Shown here: in pieces, positions 41,412 through 52,009 of the stretch
Position numbering within the stretch: the stretch's first letter is position 1
How the letters are laid out: every line of letters starts with the position of its first letter
Assembly (NCBI GenBank): GCA_041663325.1
Contig: JBAZRN010000001.1
Coordinates: 28,963 to 92,962 of the forward strand
DNA: 64,000 bases
DNA from: CAJBLF01 sp041663325
GTDB lineage: Bacteria > Patescibacteriota > Gracilibacteria > Absconditabacterales > Absconditicoccaceae
Direction: 5' to 3'
Position numbers and translations under genes: made by a program
Notes under the pieces: generated by a model
Databases searched by the model: none
What the model saw: only the letters and a program-made list of their open reading frames with translations
Told to the model about the DNA's origin: nothing

Positions 41412-41507
41412 GTTACCTCACCCCCTAACCCCCTCTCCACTTCGTATAGAGGGGGAATTGCTGCTCCCTCTCCATGTAATGGGGAGGGTTGGGGTGGGGT
41501 AAATTAC
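41412..41507. repeat. Dispersed 96-bp repeat, copy A
   Basis: GC-rich island CCTCACCCCCTAACCCCCTC...GGGGAGGGTTGGGGTGGGGT. Its reverse complement matches 62266-62362 at nearly all positions. Internal symmetry (CCCTCTCCA/GGGGAGGG) could form a cruciform. Confidence 0.85.
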
Positions 41508-41522
41508 TTCAACACTAAAAAT

Positions 41523-41550
41523 TTGCAAAATTACCAAAAAACTGTATAAT
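41523..41550 (+). promoter_or_regulatory. Probable promoter of the TIM-barrel gene
   Basis: TTGCAA at 41523-41528 and TATAAT at 41545-41550 with 16-base spacing, 34 bases before the ATG at 41585. Confidence 0.6.
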
Positions 41551-41584
41551 TAGATTGATTTACCTTGTTTACACTTCATAGAAA

Positions 41585-42478
41585 ATGATAAACAAAAAAG
41601 AAAAATCAATGGAAGACTGACAATTATGATCTATCAAAAAGGATTTCTTTTTCGATATGGAAGATGGAAAGTCTCCTGATGACCCAAAAGATCCTAAAAA
41701 ATCTGAATGTTTATTCAGTACGGATTCACTTTCTGGATATGGATTAGATTTGGTGTTTGAACTTGTCAAAGAAGCGTGATTTGATGGTATTGACCTTGCT
41801 ATCTGGAAGAACTTTGATTCTCGAAAAATAGATTATGTAAAAAAACTTTCTGAAAAATATGAGCTTCCTATCAAAGTCATTCAAACCTCTGACAATCTCA
41901 ATGATAAAGAAATAAATAGAGCTATAGATTTGTGTTATGCGCTTGGTGTTGATACTATTGCTCTCAATGCTCCAAAGTTTTTCAACTTCAAAGCATTCAA
42001 TTTTATCACTGATAATATATTGAGACGAAGAAAAGAGAATAAAAGTATTCACTTCACTATTATCAATCCTGAAGATTCAAGTCTTTTCGCTTTGCCTATC
42101 CCAAAATATCGTTTTAGTAATATGGTGGAGATTGTAAAAAAATATCTTTGCTATATATGATTGGATATATCAAATCTTGATTCTGATACTTTTGAAAGTG
42201 ATTTCTTGAGAAAGATGAAAGACTTCCTTCCTTATCTCGCGGTTGTTTATTTCTCTGATAAAGGCAGAGTCTGAGAATGACATATCTTGCCCGGTGACTG
42301 AGTTTTGAAGCTACCTACTTTCCTCAAAAAGCTTAAAGAATATGGATATACTCGTTATGTAAGCACCAAGATCAAAATATCAAAAGCTGATCTTTCTGAT
42401 AGTGACAAAGTAAAACTCATCCTCAAAAAATCTAGAAAATATCTTCAAGAATATTATGACGAAGTAGAGTTGGATTAG
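41585..42478 (+). CDS. TIM-barrel protein, xylose isomerase/AP endonuclease 2-like
   Basis: 297 aa with eight TGA=Gly. A polar 40-residue start precedes a barrel-like pattern: FSTDSLSGYGLDLVFELVKEAGFDGIDLAIW, LPIKVIQTSD, ALGVDTIALNAPK, IHFTIINPE, IGLDISNL, LAVVYFSDKG and HILPGDGVLKLPTFLKKL. That is the strand order of sugar-phosphate isomerase/epimerase (IolE-like) barrels, including the PGDG near the end. Metal ligands are only partly recognisable, so the substrate is unknown. Preceded by a good promoter. Confidence 0.75.
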
Positions 42479-42542
42479 AAATAAGGACTAAAAATTTAAA
42501 GAAAACAAGCTAGCGTAAGCGGGTTTTTGTTTTATCCCAATT

Positions 42543-42575
42543 AAAAAAAGTCCCCGAAATAATCGAGGGCTCTTT
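42543..42575 (-). terminator. Terminator of the 42590-43084 gene
   Basis: Minus-strand stem AGCCCTCGA/TCGGGGACT (one mismatch) with a TTATT loop, followed by TTTTTTT. Confidence 0.75.
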
Positions 42576-42589
42576 TATTGTTTTAATAA

Positions 42590-43084
42590 TTACTGAATGT
42601 TTAATGAAAATTCTTTTTTGATAGTCATTTTCTTTCCTCTCTGATCTAATATTTCTATATCTGCAACCCCCCCTTTTCTGGTCTGGAATATCCCATTTAC
42701 ATATTTTTGTGAATATTGTTCTTTTTTCCAAATATTTCTACTTGTTTCAAAGTCCCAATCAGGGACTGAAAGTGCAATATTTAATGTAAGATATTCTACG
42801 CTAGGATGATAATATATTTTCACTCCTACACATGGGTCGGTAACAGTTATAACCTCGTTTTCCTTTAGTTCTTGAATTGCTAATAATAATTCAAGTGTTT
42901 TTTTGGTTTCTTCAAGATTTTTTAGTTCCACAACCGGTTGTTCTATACTGGTTCTTATTTCCTGGAGTTTGTTTTTTAGAGAATCAATTTTCACATTGAT
43001 ATCTACTAAAGATTGACTCCAAACGCTGTTGGTTATTAATCCAGTTGCTACAACTAGAATTAACATAATCATTAATTTTTTCAT
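42590..43084 (-). CDS. Secreted hypothetical protein, 164 aa
   Basis: From the ATG at 43084: signal peptide MKKLMIMLILVVATGLITNS, cleavage near VWSQS, a coiled coil (VKIDSLKNKLQEIRTSI) and a strand-rich C-terminal domain (VGVKIYYHPSVEYLTLNIAL). All six glycines use GGN and no in-frame TGA occurs, unlike nearly every neighbour of similar glycine content. The sequence looks like a Bacteroidota-style secreted protein. It has its own terminator. A recent transfer is possible but six codons give little power. Confidence 0.7.
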   Translation of the reverse strand: MKKLMIMLILVVATGLITNSVWSQSLVDINVKIDSLKNKLQEIRTSIEQPVVELKNLEETKKTLELLLAIQELKENEVITVTDPCVGVKIYYHPSVEYLTLNIALSVPDWDFETSRNIWKKEQYSQKYVNGIFQTRKGGVADIEILDQRGKKMTIKKEFSLNIQ

Positions 43085-43318
43085 TTTTTTTGTTTTAAGT
43101 TTGTTTATTTTTTGTTTTTTATATAATACATATTTACTATTAAATGTCAAGCTGTTTTCACGAGATAATTATATAATAAGCTTGGCTTGATGCCTACTAA
43201 ATCTAAACATTTTTCCTTATTTAAGACTTAATGGACATTTTTGGGGAGATGATATTTCAAGAAAATATGATGAAATCAAGGGAAGAAATTTGAATTGTTA
43301 ATGATTTGAATGATAGTT

Positions 43319-43414
43319 TTATTTTCCTTCTAGATATTGTATCACATCAGCCAAAATTTGATTTATCATATCGATTTCTTCTTTTGTTGTAATCGTATTA
43401 TTTGGTAGCGACAA
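43319..43414 (-). pseudogene. Possible C-terminal remnant of an aminotransferase/cysteine desulfurase
   Basis: Thirty-one open codons beginning LSLPNNTITTKEEIDMINQI and ending VIQYLEGK, with no start codon and a stop directly upstream. The pattern LSLP-x-NTxTTKEEID resembles the C-terminal end of fold-type I PLP enzymes such as SufS/IscS. It overlaps the 3' end of the methyltransferase gene by 17 bases. It may be a relic or chance similarity. Confidence 0.25.
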
Positions 43415-44195
43415 TTATCATATCTTCAGCATCTTTGGAATAAGGTTTTTTGTCTCGATCAGAATATGCCTTGCAAACTCTAAAACCAACCTTTTTACAT
43501 AATTCTACAAATTCTTCTTTTGTATATACTCTTACGGAATAATCTTTTTTGGTCTCGTTTCCGTTTTTTTCTTTCAAAATTCGAGATCAATTTATTCTTT
43601 TTGTGATGGGATTGTATGTATCAATAATTCTTAGTGTTCCGTCATTAGCTATCGTTCTTATTTCATCGTGTTTGTATTTTCCAGCTTCGATAAAAGGAAT
43701 ATTCACATCTGTGTGCATCAAAAATTGTCCATTCGGTTTCAATGCATTGAAAAAATTCTGTAGCACTTTGACGTTATCTTCATCGTTTTCAAAAAATCAA
43801 AACGAGTAAAACATATTTATGATTGCGTCAAATTCAGTATTATATTCCAAATCCAGCATATTTTCTTTTACAAACTGTATTTTCTCCAAACTTTTTTCGG
43901 CTTTTTGTTTAGCAACGGATAAGTGTTTAGCATTAAGGTCAGAACCAGTCACTATAAATCCTCTTTTAGCTAATTCAAGAGAATGGCGACCATAGCCACA
44001 AGGACAGTCTAAAATTTTTGATTTTGCTTGTAAATTAAGTATCTCAATGATGCCATTTACTTCTGTGGTTGTTCTTTGTTGTAAAGTTTGTTTTTGTGCG
44101 ACACGATATCCTTCTTTGGAATTATCTCATTCTATATAAAATTCTCAAAAAAAACCATATTCTTCGCTCCACCATTTTTGATTGTTATTATCCAT
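43398..44195 (-). CDS. Class I SAM-dependent methyltransferase
   Basis: 265 aa. Motif I ILDCPCGYGRHSLELAKRGF with the acidic SDLN end of strand 2, motif II/III FDAIINMFYSFGFF (Gly from TGA), and LKPNGQFLMHTD. A strand-rich C-terminal substrate part includes RVYTKEEFVELCKKVGF. The CPCGYGRHS form of motif I is typical of a small-molecule or ubiE-like branch. Substrate unknown. It lies 35 bases downstream of the ketopantoate-reductase-like gene on the same strand. Confidence 0.88.
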
Positions 44196-44230
44196 GATAA
44201 TTAAATAGGTTCATAAATAATTATAATTTT

Positions 44231-45145
44231 TTATTTTATATTTTCTATTTCTTCTATTTTATGATGAATTTCTTTAATTAATGGTGCTTTAATTCAGTAT
44301 TCTTTTGATTTCTTTAAAAGATATCATATTAAATGATCAAGTTCATGTTTTTTTATTGTTTTTCTCAAGATATATTTTTCTCAACTCTTTTCATAAAAAT
44401 CTCCGTAAGTGTTTGGAAAATCTTCTCAAAAAGTTTCATATACCTTCATGATATAATTCCGGATTTCTTCTTGTCCTATTTTGGGTCTACACCAACAATT
44501 GACTATTTTTACTATTTCATGAGAGAGATTTTCTAATTGATCAAATCAGTATTCGTCAATTGCATTTTTTGCATTTTTGTTGTATATCACACATAAGGGA
44601 TTGAAAATACTATTTATAATTCACTTTTTAATTACTTCTCTGTCAAAATTTCCTGACTCCTTGAATATATTGAGATTTGGCTTATTAAACAAATTTTCAA
44701 TATCTTTAGATCAATCTCAAAAAATTGGAGATTCCTTTAATATTTTTACTCATAATTTTCAGCTATTATTACTTTTGGCAGATATGTTTAAAACTGCAAA
44801 AAGACTGTTCTTGATTCACATTTCCTTTACTAATTCTTTGATGTCAAATCAGTTTTGTACGTAAAGAATTTTTCATTCAAAATCTTTTGGAATCGATTCG
44901 GTTGTTCATTTGATATCTGGAACTTTATGTGTGTTGATAATATAGTCAACCTCATTAATTTTGACAGGTAAATTATCCCAATTATTTGATTGTAATGATT
45001 TTCTTCTTGATACAATAAAAACATTTTCACATCAATTTTCTTTGAGAACTTGAAAAAAATACTGTCAAACTTGTCAGTAACCAAGTATTATTATCTTTTT
45101 CTTTTTAATCTCATTTGATTTGTTAATGTCTTTTAAGTTTTCCAT
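44231..45145 (-). CDS. 2-dehydropantoate 2-reductase (PanE/ApbA)-like protein
   Basis: 304 aa with sixteen or so TGA=Gly. N-terminal Rossmann fold KKIIILGYGQVGQYFFQVL with FIVSRRKS after strand 2, then VDYIINTHKV and GKILYVQNGFDIKEL. The C-terminal helical domain has a NPLCVIYNKNAKNAI segment (the family's Lys/Asn region) and ends EYGIKAPLIKEIHHKIEE. Ketopantoate reductases feed coenzyme A synthesis, but other substrates occur. The middle is shorter than usual, so substrate is uncertain. Confidence 0.65.
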
Positions 45146-45200
45146 ATTAAGACAACTAAAAATCTAAATTTAGTAGCTAATCTTTTTATTTGACACTTAT

Positions 45201-45404
45201 CTATTTTTTATCTACGGCTTTTTTACTTTTGAAAATACAATATAATATCATAAACGGAAATGCAACTATCTTTCTAAAACTAGGTTTAACTCGGAGAAAT
45301 GCTGGATAGTCTTTGAAGAGTATTTTGAGAAAATTGGCAAACTTATTCGTTTCCTTATGAGGGTCGAAAGGGTAAATTATTAAATCTCGGAGAAAACGAA
45401 ACAT
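45201..45404 (-). CDS. Hypothetical protein, 67 aa
   Basis: Small, basic ORF without TGA (MFRFLRDLIIYPFDPHKET), with one hydrophobic stretch (KIVAFPFMILYCIFKSKK). No family recognised. The ATG follows a tandem CCTTAAT leader repeat by a few bases, which mirrors the arrangement at several conserved genes and supports a real start. Confidence 0.55.
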   Translation of the reverse strand: MFRFLRDLIIYPFDPHKETNKFANFLKILFKDYPAFLRVKPSFRKIVAFPFMILYCIFKSKKAVDKK

Positions 45405-45520
45405 GAATTAAGGATTAAGGATTAAGGATTAAGGATTAAGGATTAAGAAAATAATATACATAAATTCTTAATAAGCGAAGCTCTTAATAATCGCCGTAGG
45501 CGATCTTAATCCTTAATATA
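45405..45520. repeat. Tandem GGATTAA repeat and small hairpins
   Basis: Six tandem 7-base GGATTAA units (45410-45450) followed by CTTAATAAGCGAAGCTCTTAAT and TCGCCGTAGGCGATCTTAAT, i.e. repeat words with embedded short hairpins. Lies between the 67-aa gene start and the tig stop codon. Confidence 0.85.
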
Positions 45521-45527
45521 ATATATT

Positions 45528-46802
45528 TTAGTGGCTATGTGGCTTTTTGGTTTTGATTTCTGTACCGTCGTTTTTTACGAGTTTATCGTACAGTTTCTGT
45601 TCTACTGCCATATGTTCTGCATGATTTCGATCTACTTCTAAATTGAGCAATTGAGTGAATTTTTGCAAAATGAAGAATTTTTCCAAACTTTCTTCTGCGG
45701 CTTTGGTGATGTCTTCAAAAAATGCTTTTGCTTTTTCGTCTCCCATTTTTTTGAAATACTCATCCATTTTTTCTTTTCCTCATAATTTCTCTTCAAGGTT
45801 TTTGATTCTTGTCTTAAGCTCTTCATTTACTAATGTCTGGGGGATCATAACCTTCATAGATTTGTTTCTCAGATTTTGCAAAACTCATTCTATTTTTTTG
45901 ATAAGCTCTTGATCGTATTTTTGATGCTCTATGGACTCTTTGATGTAAGCAATCAGATCTTCTTGATTTTGCAATTTGGTATCATCTCAAAAAAATTTTT
46001 TGAGCATGTCAGGCGTCATCTCTGGAAGCACTATTTTTTTGATATCCTTGATCGTAAGTTTGATCTTTTCTGCTTTAGCGTCGCTTTTTTTGTTGTGCAA
46101 TACTGCAGGTAGTTTTTTTTCATCATGAGTAAGTTCTATGACTTCGTCTTTTTTCTTGTTGATAAATGTCTTTGGGAAAAATGGATCTTCAGCAAATTCT
46201 TGTTCACCAATGTAGGTGTGACCTGTATGTATCACTTTCCCTTCTTTGTCGAGATATTCGAGCGCGATCTTGGAAATGGTATCGAGTTGAATATCATCCG
46301 CGTCTTGATAATCAGCATATTGTTTTTTGATATTGGTTAATGTCCCTTCTATTTCTTCCTCAGTAGCGGTGTTGTCGATAGGTGTGCAGACTTCTTTTTC
46401 CCAATCGTTGTTTACTATTTCTACTTCTGGAAAAATATCGAGTTTCAAAGTGATTATGGTATTACCTTCCCCGTCTTGCGGGGCTCCTTTTTTTCAGTCA
46501 GTAGTTTTCTCTTGCTTGAGATCATATGGTTCACCGATAAGTTTAATATCTGGCTGTTCTTTGAGGATTTCTTGAAGTCATATATTGATGAGTTTTTCGT
46601 ACGCCCCGATAGAAATATATTCTGGTTTTATGCCTTTTTCCACCATATCTAATGGTGCGGATCATTTTCTAAACCCTGGCGCTTCATAGTCTTTTTGAAA
46701 TTCTTTGAGCATGATAAGTTTAGCGTCTTCATATTCTTTTGCTGTGATTGTGAGCTGGATGTCGTAGTTTGCATGCGCTCATTTTTTTACGTGTTTTTCC
46801 AT
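45528..46802 (-). CDS. tig: Trigger factor (ribosome-associated chaperone)
   Basis: 424 aa. The N-terminal ribosome-binding domain carries the GFRKG motif (here PGFRKGSAPLDMVEKG, with Gly from TGA). The PPIase region (EGKVIHTGHTYIGEQEF) and a long helical C-terminal domain (ELKTRIKNLEEKLGGKEKMDEYF) follow. The C-terminal tail is charged and His-rich (KKPHSH). It cotranslationally protects nascent chains. Length is normal. Starts MEKHVKKGAHANYDIQLTIT. Confidence 0.93.
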
Positions 46803-46928
46803 TATAAACGTGAAAGTATAAAAAAAACTGGATAATTATGTGATATATAAAACTAGCAAGATTTCAACGAAAAATTGAAGAATAAAAAAACCCTCTCAGA
46901 CATTGGGAAGGACTTAATGAATATACAT

Positions 46929-48068
46929 CTAATTGTCTAATTGCTTTCGTACGCTACCATCACAACCATAAAAGTTGCTGCCACTAAACCCAATGGCTCA
47001 TTGTCTATCGAGATCACAATCTTGCAGTAAAGAATCCGGTCTTGTTCTTATAAGTCCTTTTACATCCAAAGCAACTTTCGGATCATTTATATTAATTCCA
47101 ACGCCTCACACTCTGGATGAATATGGCGCGTTGATTAAAAATTGTTGCATTGCTGTTGATTGAAATCCAGTGCTTGTAGAGTCAGCATTTCGTACAAAAG
47201 TATTATCATCATATGCGTATGCTTTAAATCCTCACGCAAAACTATTCGCTGCGTTTTGTATTTTGTTTGATTGTCACCCAGGAATAACTGAAAAATCAGA
47301 CGTTCAGTTTATTATATTCCCTGATCATCATCATATACTAGAATCGCTACCATCAACGGTATTGCTATACTCCCCTGCTATAAATGTTCATGATACTTGA
47401 AGATTAGCTTTAGGTCATATTGTTCATATGCCTACATTACCTCATGTTAGGATATTGAAAAAGGCTACGCTATTATTACCGATATAAAATCTGTCTTCAA
47501 ATCATCCCATCATCCAGGTATTTGCTGTGTTATTGAAATTGATATTTGCTGCTTTTCCCACATTATTTTCTTCTAAATATAATTCGGTTTCAGCTGAACT
47601 TGTGATATGAAGTTTGCCACTCAGAATCTGCGTTCAGATGCCGACGTTGCCTATATTACTGTTATAAATATCAGTTCCATTTCCCGTCCAATATACATTT
47701 TCACTTCATCCTACCCCTCCGCCTCATGATGTTACAAGGTTTTGACTATATACATAGATAAGATCCCCATTAGTATCTATTCAGAGTACTTTTCATGAAA
47801 AACTTGATGATGTAGGTAAACCTATTGTATTGATGTATGTTTTTCCATCTCCTGAATAATTAAAATCAAAAAATCTCGTTCAATTGTTTGTTCCGTCACT
47901 GGTGATAGTTATCCTTCCTATTGTTTGCCGTGCGTTTTCTATAGTTGAAGGAATGCTTATTTGCGCTAATGTTATCACTGATGCGAATCATAATATTATT
48001 GTAAAAAACAAAAGAATGAGATTCTTTACCGAGAGATTATTAGATCAAATTCTATGAACTCTGAACAT
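46929..48068 (-). CDS. Secreted surface protein with tail-fibre-like GNVGIGT repeats
   Basis: 379 aa with more than fifteen TGA=Gly. An N-terminal hydrophobic helix acts as signal or anchor (NLILLFFTIILGFASVITL). The body is Gly/Asn/Ser/Thr-rich with at least three copies of a VGIGT-xxP-xAxLxV-xG motif (VGIGTQILSGKLHI, VGIGTIGPKANLQVSGTF, VGININDPKVALDVKGLI), a motif known from phage tail fibres and trimeric beta-helical stalks. The C-terminus has DCDLDRQGAIGFSGSNFYGC and CDGS. Likely an extracellular fibre or adhesin for contact with a host cell. Confidence 0.8.
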
Positions 48069-48265
48069 GCTTAGTAACTTAAAAATTAAAGTTTTTATAG
48101 CCTATAGGTAATTATAACCGTAAGTGCTAAAAAAGCAAATTTTTATATTCACCTGGATGATTTAAAATTTTTCACCCGGGTGGATAGCTATTTGTTTGTT
48201 TTGACTTGATATTCGTCTATAGATTTGTACTATCACCAGCACGTTTTTACGTTGTTTTTCAATTT

Positions 48266-50737
48266 ATGCCAAAATTACCTGTTAAACCGATAGCAAAAAA
48301 AACACCAACATCCAAAAAGACACCTGTTAAGGCAGATACATCTGCAAAGTCTAAAGCGCTTACAGCAAAAACACTTTCCAAAACAAAAGAAGTAAAGACT
48401 TCTGTTGCGCAGGAAAAAGATACTGCTAAAGTACTCAAAGCTGATGAGCTTATGGGGTGATGAGGATGATTTTTGTCATGATTAGGATTTAAAAAAGAGA
48501 ATAAAACCGTAAAGCAAAAAGAGGAAGAACAACGCAAAGAGGAAGAACAGCAAGAAAGCATTATTCTTGAAAAGCCTAGACGCGCGTCATTTTCTTTTGA
48601 TAAAGTTGAACAAGCAACAACTCATATAGTAGGCAGAAAAGATGATTCATTTGTCAGCAGACCGGCGATTAGATCTTGATCAAGACCAGCGATCGCTCCG
48701 ACAAATAGACCAAGAAACGCCACTCCTCAACATGGAGGTAAACAACACCACTGAAGCGGTACTTCGTTTCCTGCAAGAACGTGATATCAATGATCTAAAC
48801 CTAATTATACTCCAGGTAAGTCTCAATATTGAAATAATAAACCATTTAATAGACCATCCTTCCAACAAGCTAAATCAGCTGTACCACAGCCAATTAGAGT
48901 TGCGCCAAGAATACAAAAAGTTGCAACCACTTCGGCGAATCTCGTCAAAAAAATTGAAATATATATCAATGACAAAATAACCGTAAAAGAATTTTCTGAA
49001 AAAATGGGAGTGCCGTTACCAGAACTTATGAAAAAATTAATTCAAAATAAAATTATGACCTCCATCACGGCTTCCTTGGATTTTGATACTGCAGCGTTGA
49101 TTGCATCAGAATTTAATATCGTTGTAAAAAAACATGATAATAAGGTAGCTGTCCAAACATTTATGAGTGGAGATTTGCAAGCGATCCTTGATATGGATAA
49201 AGATGCTGAACATTTGTTGCCAAGACCACCTATTGTAACCGTTATGGGACATGTTGATCATGGAAAGACCTCATTACTTGATTATCTTAGAAAGACTGTC
49301 GTTGCTGAAGGCGAAGCAGGAGGAATTACTCAGTCTATCTGAGCTTCTGTCGTAGAATATAATGGCAAGAAAATATGTTTCATCGATACTCCATGACATG
49401 AGCTCTTTACAAGTCTGAGAGCTAGATGAGCAAAATTGACAAATATAGCGATTATCGTTGTAGCTGCTGATGATAGTGTGATGCCACAAACTATTGAATC
49501 TATATGACATGCTAAGGAGTCTGGCGTACCTATCATTATTGCGATTACTAAGATTGATAAACCGGGAAAAAATATCGAAAATATCAAACAAGATCTCGCC
49601 AAATACGGTCTTACTCCAGAAGATTGGTGAGGTGATACGCCTATGATTGGTATTTCATCCAAATCAGGACAAGGAATACCAGAGCTTCTCGACGCTGTTT
49701 TGCTTCAATCAGAAATGCTCGATCTCAAATACAATCCTGATAGATCAGCCGTATGAGTTGTGGTGGATGCGCACAAAGATCCTAAGCAATGAGTGGTTTC
49801 TACCATTATCGTGATGACAGGAACGCTCAAAATATGAGATACTATAGTTGCCTACAATACTACAGGAAAAATCAGAAGAATGCAAAATCGAAAAGGACAA
49901 AATATTACTACAGCCACTTGATGAGAACCAATACAAGTGCTTGGTATCACCAGTTTACCTGATCCAGGACGTATTGTAGAAGTTGTGAAAAATGAAAAAG
50001 AAGCGCAGGAAAAAATATCGCTTATCCAAGAACAAGTCAATAAAACTTCTGGTGATTCAGTGGTGAGGCAATTTATCTCACAAGTACAATCTGGCACATT
50101 TGGAGCTGAGCTTAAGCTTATTTTGAAATCTGATTGATCAAGTAGTTTAGAAGCGCTTCAGCAAGCAGTCAATGGAATCCAGTTACCGAAAAATGTTACC
50201 ATGAAAGTCATCCAATCAAACGTAGGACATTTTACCGAATCTGATCTTTCTCTTGCACAAGCATCGGGAGCATTGCTTTTGGGATTCAATATTTCTATGA
50301 ACGCTCTACTTAAAAAGAAAGCTGATGCTATGAAAATAGAGATGAAAAACTTTGACATTATCTATGAACTCACTGACTACCTTAATAAGCTTCTTCTCGG
50401 AATGGTAGAAATAGAACAGCATGAAGTACTATTTGCCAAGCTTGAAGTCCTTGCAATATTTTTTACTAAAAATAAGGATATGACGATCTGAGGAAAAGTC
50501 ATTTTCGGAAAACTTCATGGCAAACCAAAATTCACGGTATTGAGACCTGCCACGGATGGAACTCCGGGGGGCGAAGATATTCTCTGTACTGGTCACGTTG
50601 TTTCTCTTCATAAAAATAAGGATGAAGTGAAAGAGGTGGGTGAATGAGATCAATGTGGAATAAAGGTGATAACAGGTAAAAAAATAGAAATCTGAGATAT
50701 TATAGAGTTCTTTGAAATGCAAGACAAGCCCGATTAA
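48266..50737 (+). CDS. infB: Translation initiation factor IF-2
   Basis: 823 aa. A Lys/Ala/Thr-rich N-terminal region includes a Gly run coded GGG-TGA-TGA-GGA-TGA, then a Gln/Arg/Pro-rich linker, the IF2-N helix domain and the GTPase: G1 GHVDHGKTS at about 328, GITQSIGA, G3 DTPGHE (Gly from TGA), G4 TKID, G5 SSKSGQG. Domains II-IV follow, ending IEIGDIIEFFEMQDK. It places initiator tRNA on the ribosome. A short inverted repeat (50732-50754) overlaps the stop codon. Confidence 0.97.
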
Positions 50738-50869
50738 AATCTTTGATTTTAATCGAATGCTAAACGATACAATATTATTTGATATACAATAACGTGTTGA
50801 CTTATTTTCCTATATCATTATATTACTTTTAATGTTTTTATTATGTAATATAATGCAATAGTCCATTCA

Positions 50870-51445
50870 ATGACTAGTAAAGTACAAGAATATATCGATC
50901 TGGAACATAGAACGAATAATATAGATAAATGAATTTTTATTGATTTTGGTTTAATTCCCCCTAAAAAACTATCTGCACGTGAATTCCCAGACCTGCTTGT
51001 TCCGAATGGAAAAGGGAATAGATGTGGAGATGCGTTGGGTTTTGCTGGTCTTGCTGCCGTAAAAAACAATCTTGAAATAGAACTAAGTCATGCTTCTTTC
51101 TTAGAAAAAGCGGTATCTAGTGCAAATATTTCAAAAACATTTGTGGCATTGGATGAGTTTTTAAAAAATCCAGATAAATATATTTTATTGACAGAGTACC
51201 TTGCAGGAAAAGATTGAAGTGCTATTTTATATAGGAATTATGATGGAGAACACTTTTTTGATAAGATAAGAATACTCTTTGACAAAAAATATAAGGAAAT
51301 TTTGCAGAATAAACGTCCTGTGCTTTTCCCATCAAAAAACCTTTATAACAATGCTGAAGATTTTCCCACTCTAGTTAAATATCTCATTGAAAATGATATT
51401 GATATGGATTTGCTAAATCCTATTACTGGAGAAAAGTATTCATAA
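50870..51445 (+). CDS. Hypothetical protein, 191 aa
   Basis: Open from ATG to TAA with two TGA=Gly. Soluble and mixed alpha/beta: KGIFIDFGLIPPKKLSAREF, a Gly-rich segment NGKGNRCGDALGFAGLAAV, helices, then FFDKIRILFDKKYKEIL. No family recognised. It lies between infB and pth on the same strand; 27 bases separate it from pth, so they are likely co-transcribed. Confidence 0.7.
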
Positions 51446-51472
51446 CTAACGATTTTATTACTATTTTCTTGG

Positions 51473-52000
51473 ATGAAGCTAATAGTTGGACTTTGAAATC
51501 CAGGTCAAGAATATGAGAAAACAAGGCACAATATCTGATTTGCGACATTAGATAATTTTTTGCAAAATGGAAAGTGGAAAGTGGAAGGCGGAAAGCGAAA
51601 AGGTGAATGGCAAGAAACTATTATCAATGGTCAGAAAGTGGTTTTTTTGAAACCTATGGAATTTATGAATCGTTCATGATGAGCTGTCAGTGCGATAGCT
51701 AATTTTTATAAAATTGAACCAAAAAATATTCTCGTGATCCATGATGATATTGATCTACCTGTTGGAAAGATACAATTAAAACTGGGATGAAGCAGCGCTG
51801 GACATAATTGACTAAAAGATATTATTGCTAAACTTGGTGCTCAGGAGTTTTATAGGTTAAGAATAGGGGTTGATAGACCTGTAAATCAAGATCAAGTCGC
51901 CGACTACGTTCTTAGTAATTTTAAAAAAGAAGAAAAAGATACTATTGAAGATAAAATGAACGAGATAGAAAAGCTGATTCAAAAATTTTTATCTAAATAA
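51473..52000 (+). CDS. pth: Peptidyl-tRNA hydrolase
   Basis: 175 aa. Recycles peptidyl-tRNA. MKLIVGLGNPGQEYEKTRHNIGF (catalytic His, conserved Asn), FLKPMEFMNRSGGAV, IHDDIDLPVGKIQLKLGGSSAGHNGLKDI (catalytic Asp and GGSxGHNGL) are complete, with six glycines from TGA. Residues about 33-45 are coded by a GGAAAGTGGAAAGTGGAAGG tract (51568-51605), a low-complexity insertion in the loop between the catalytic His and FLKP motifs. Confidence 0.96.
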
Positions 52001-52009
52001 TTTTCTCTG

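Noticed and set aside
50732..50754. Terminator after infB
   Set aside because: A perfect 10-bp AT-rich hairpin is present but no T run follows it, so it is not called a rho-independent terminator.
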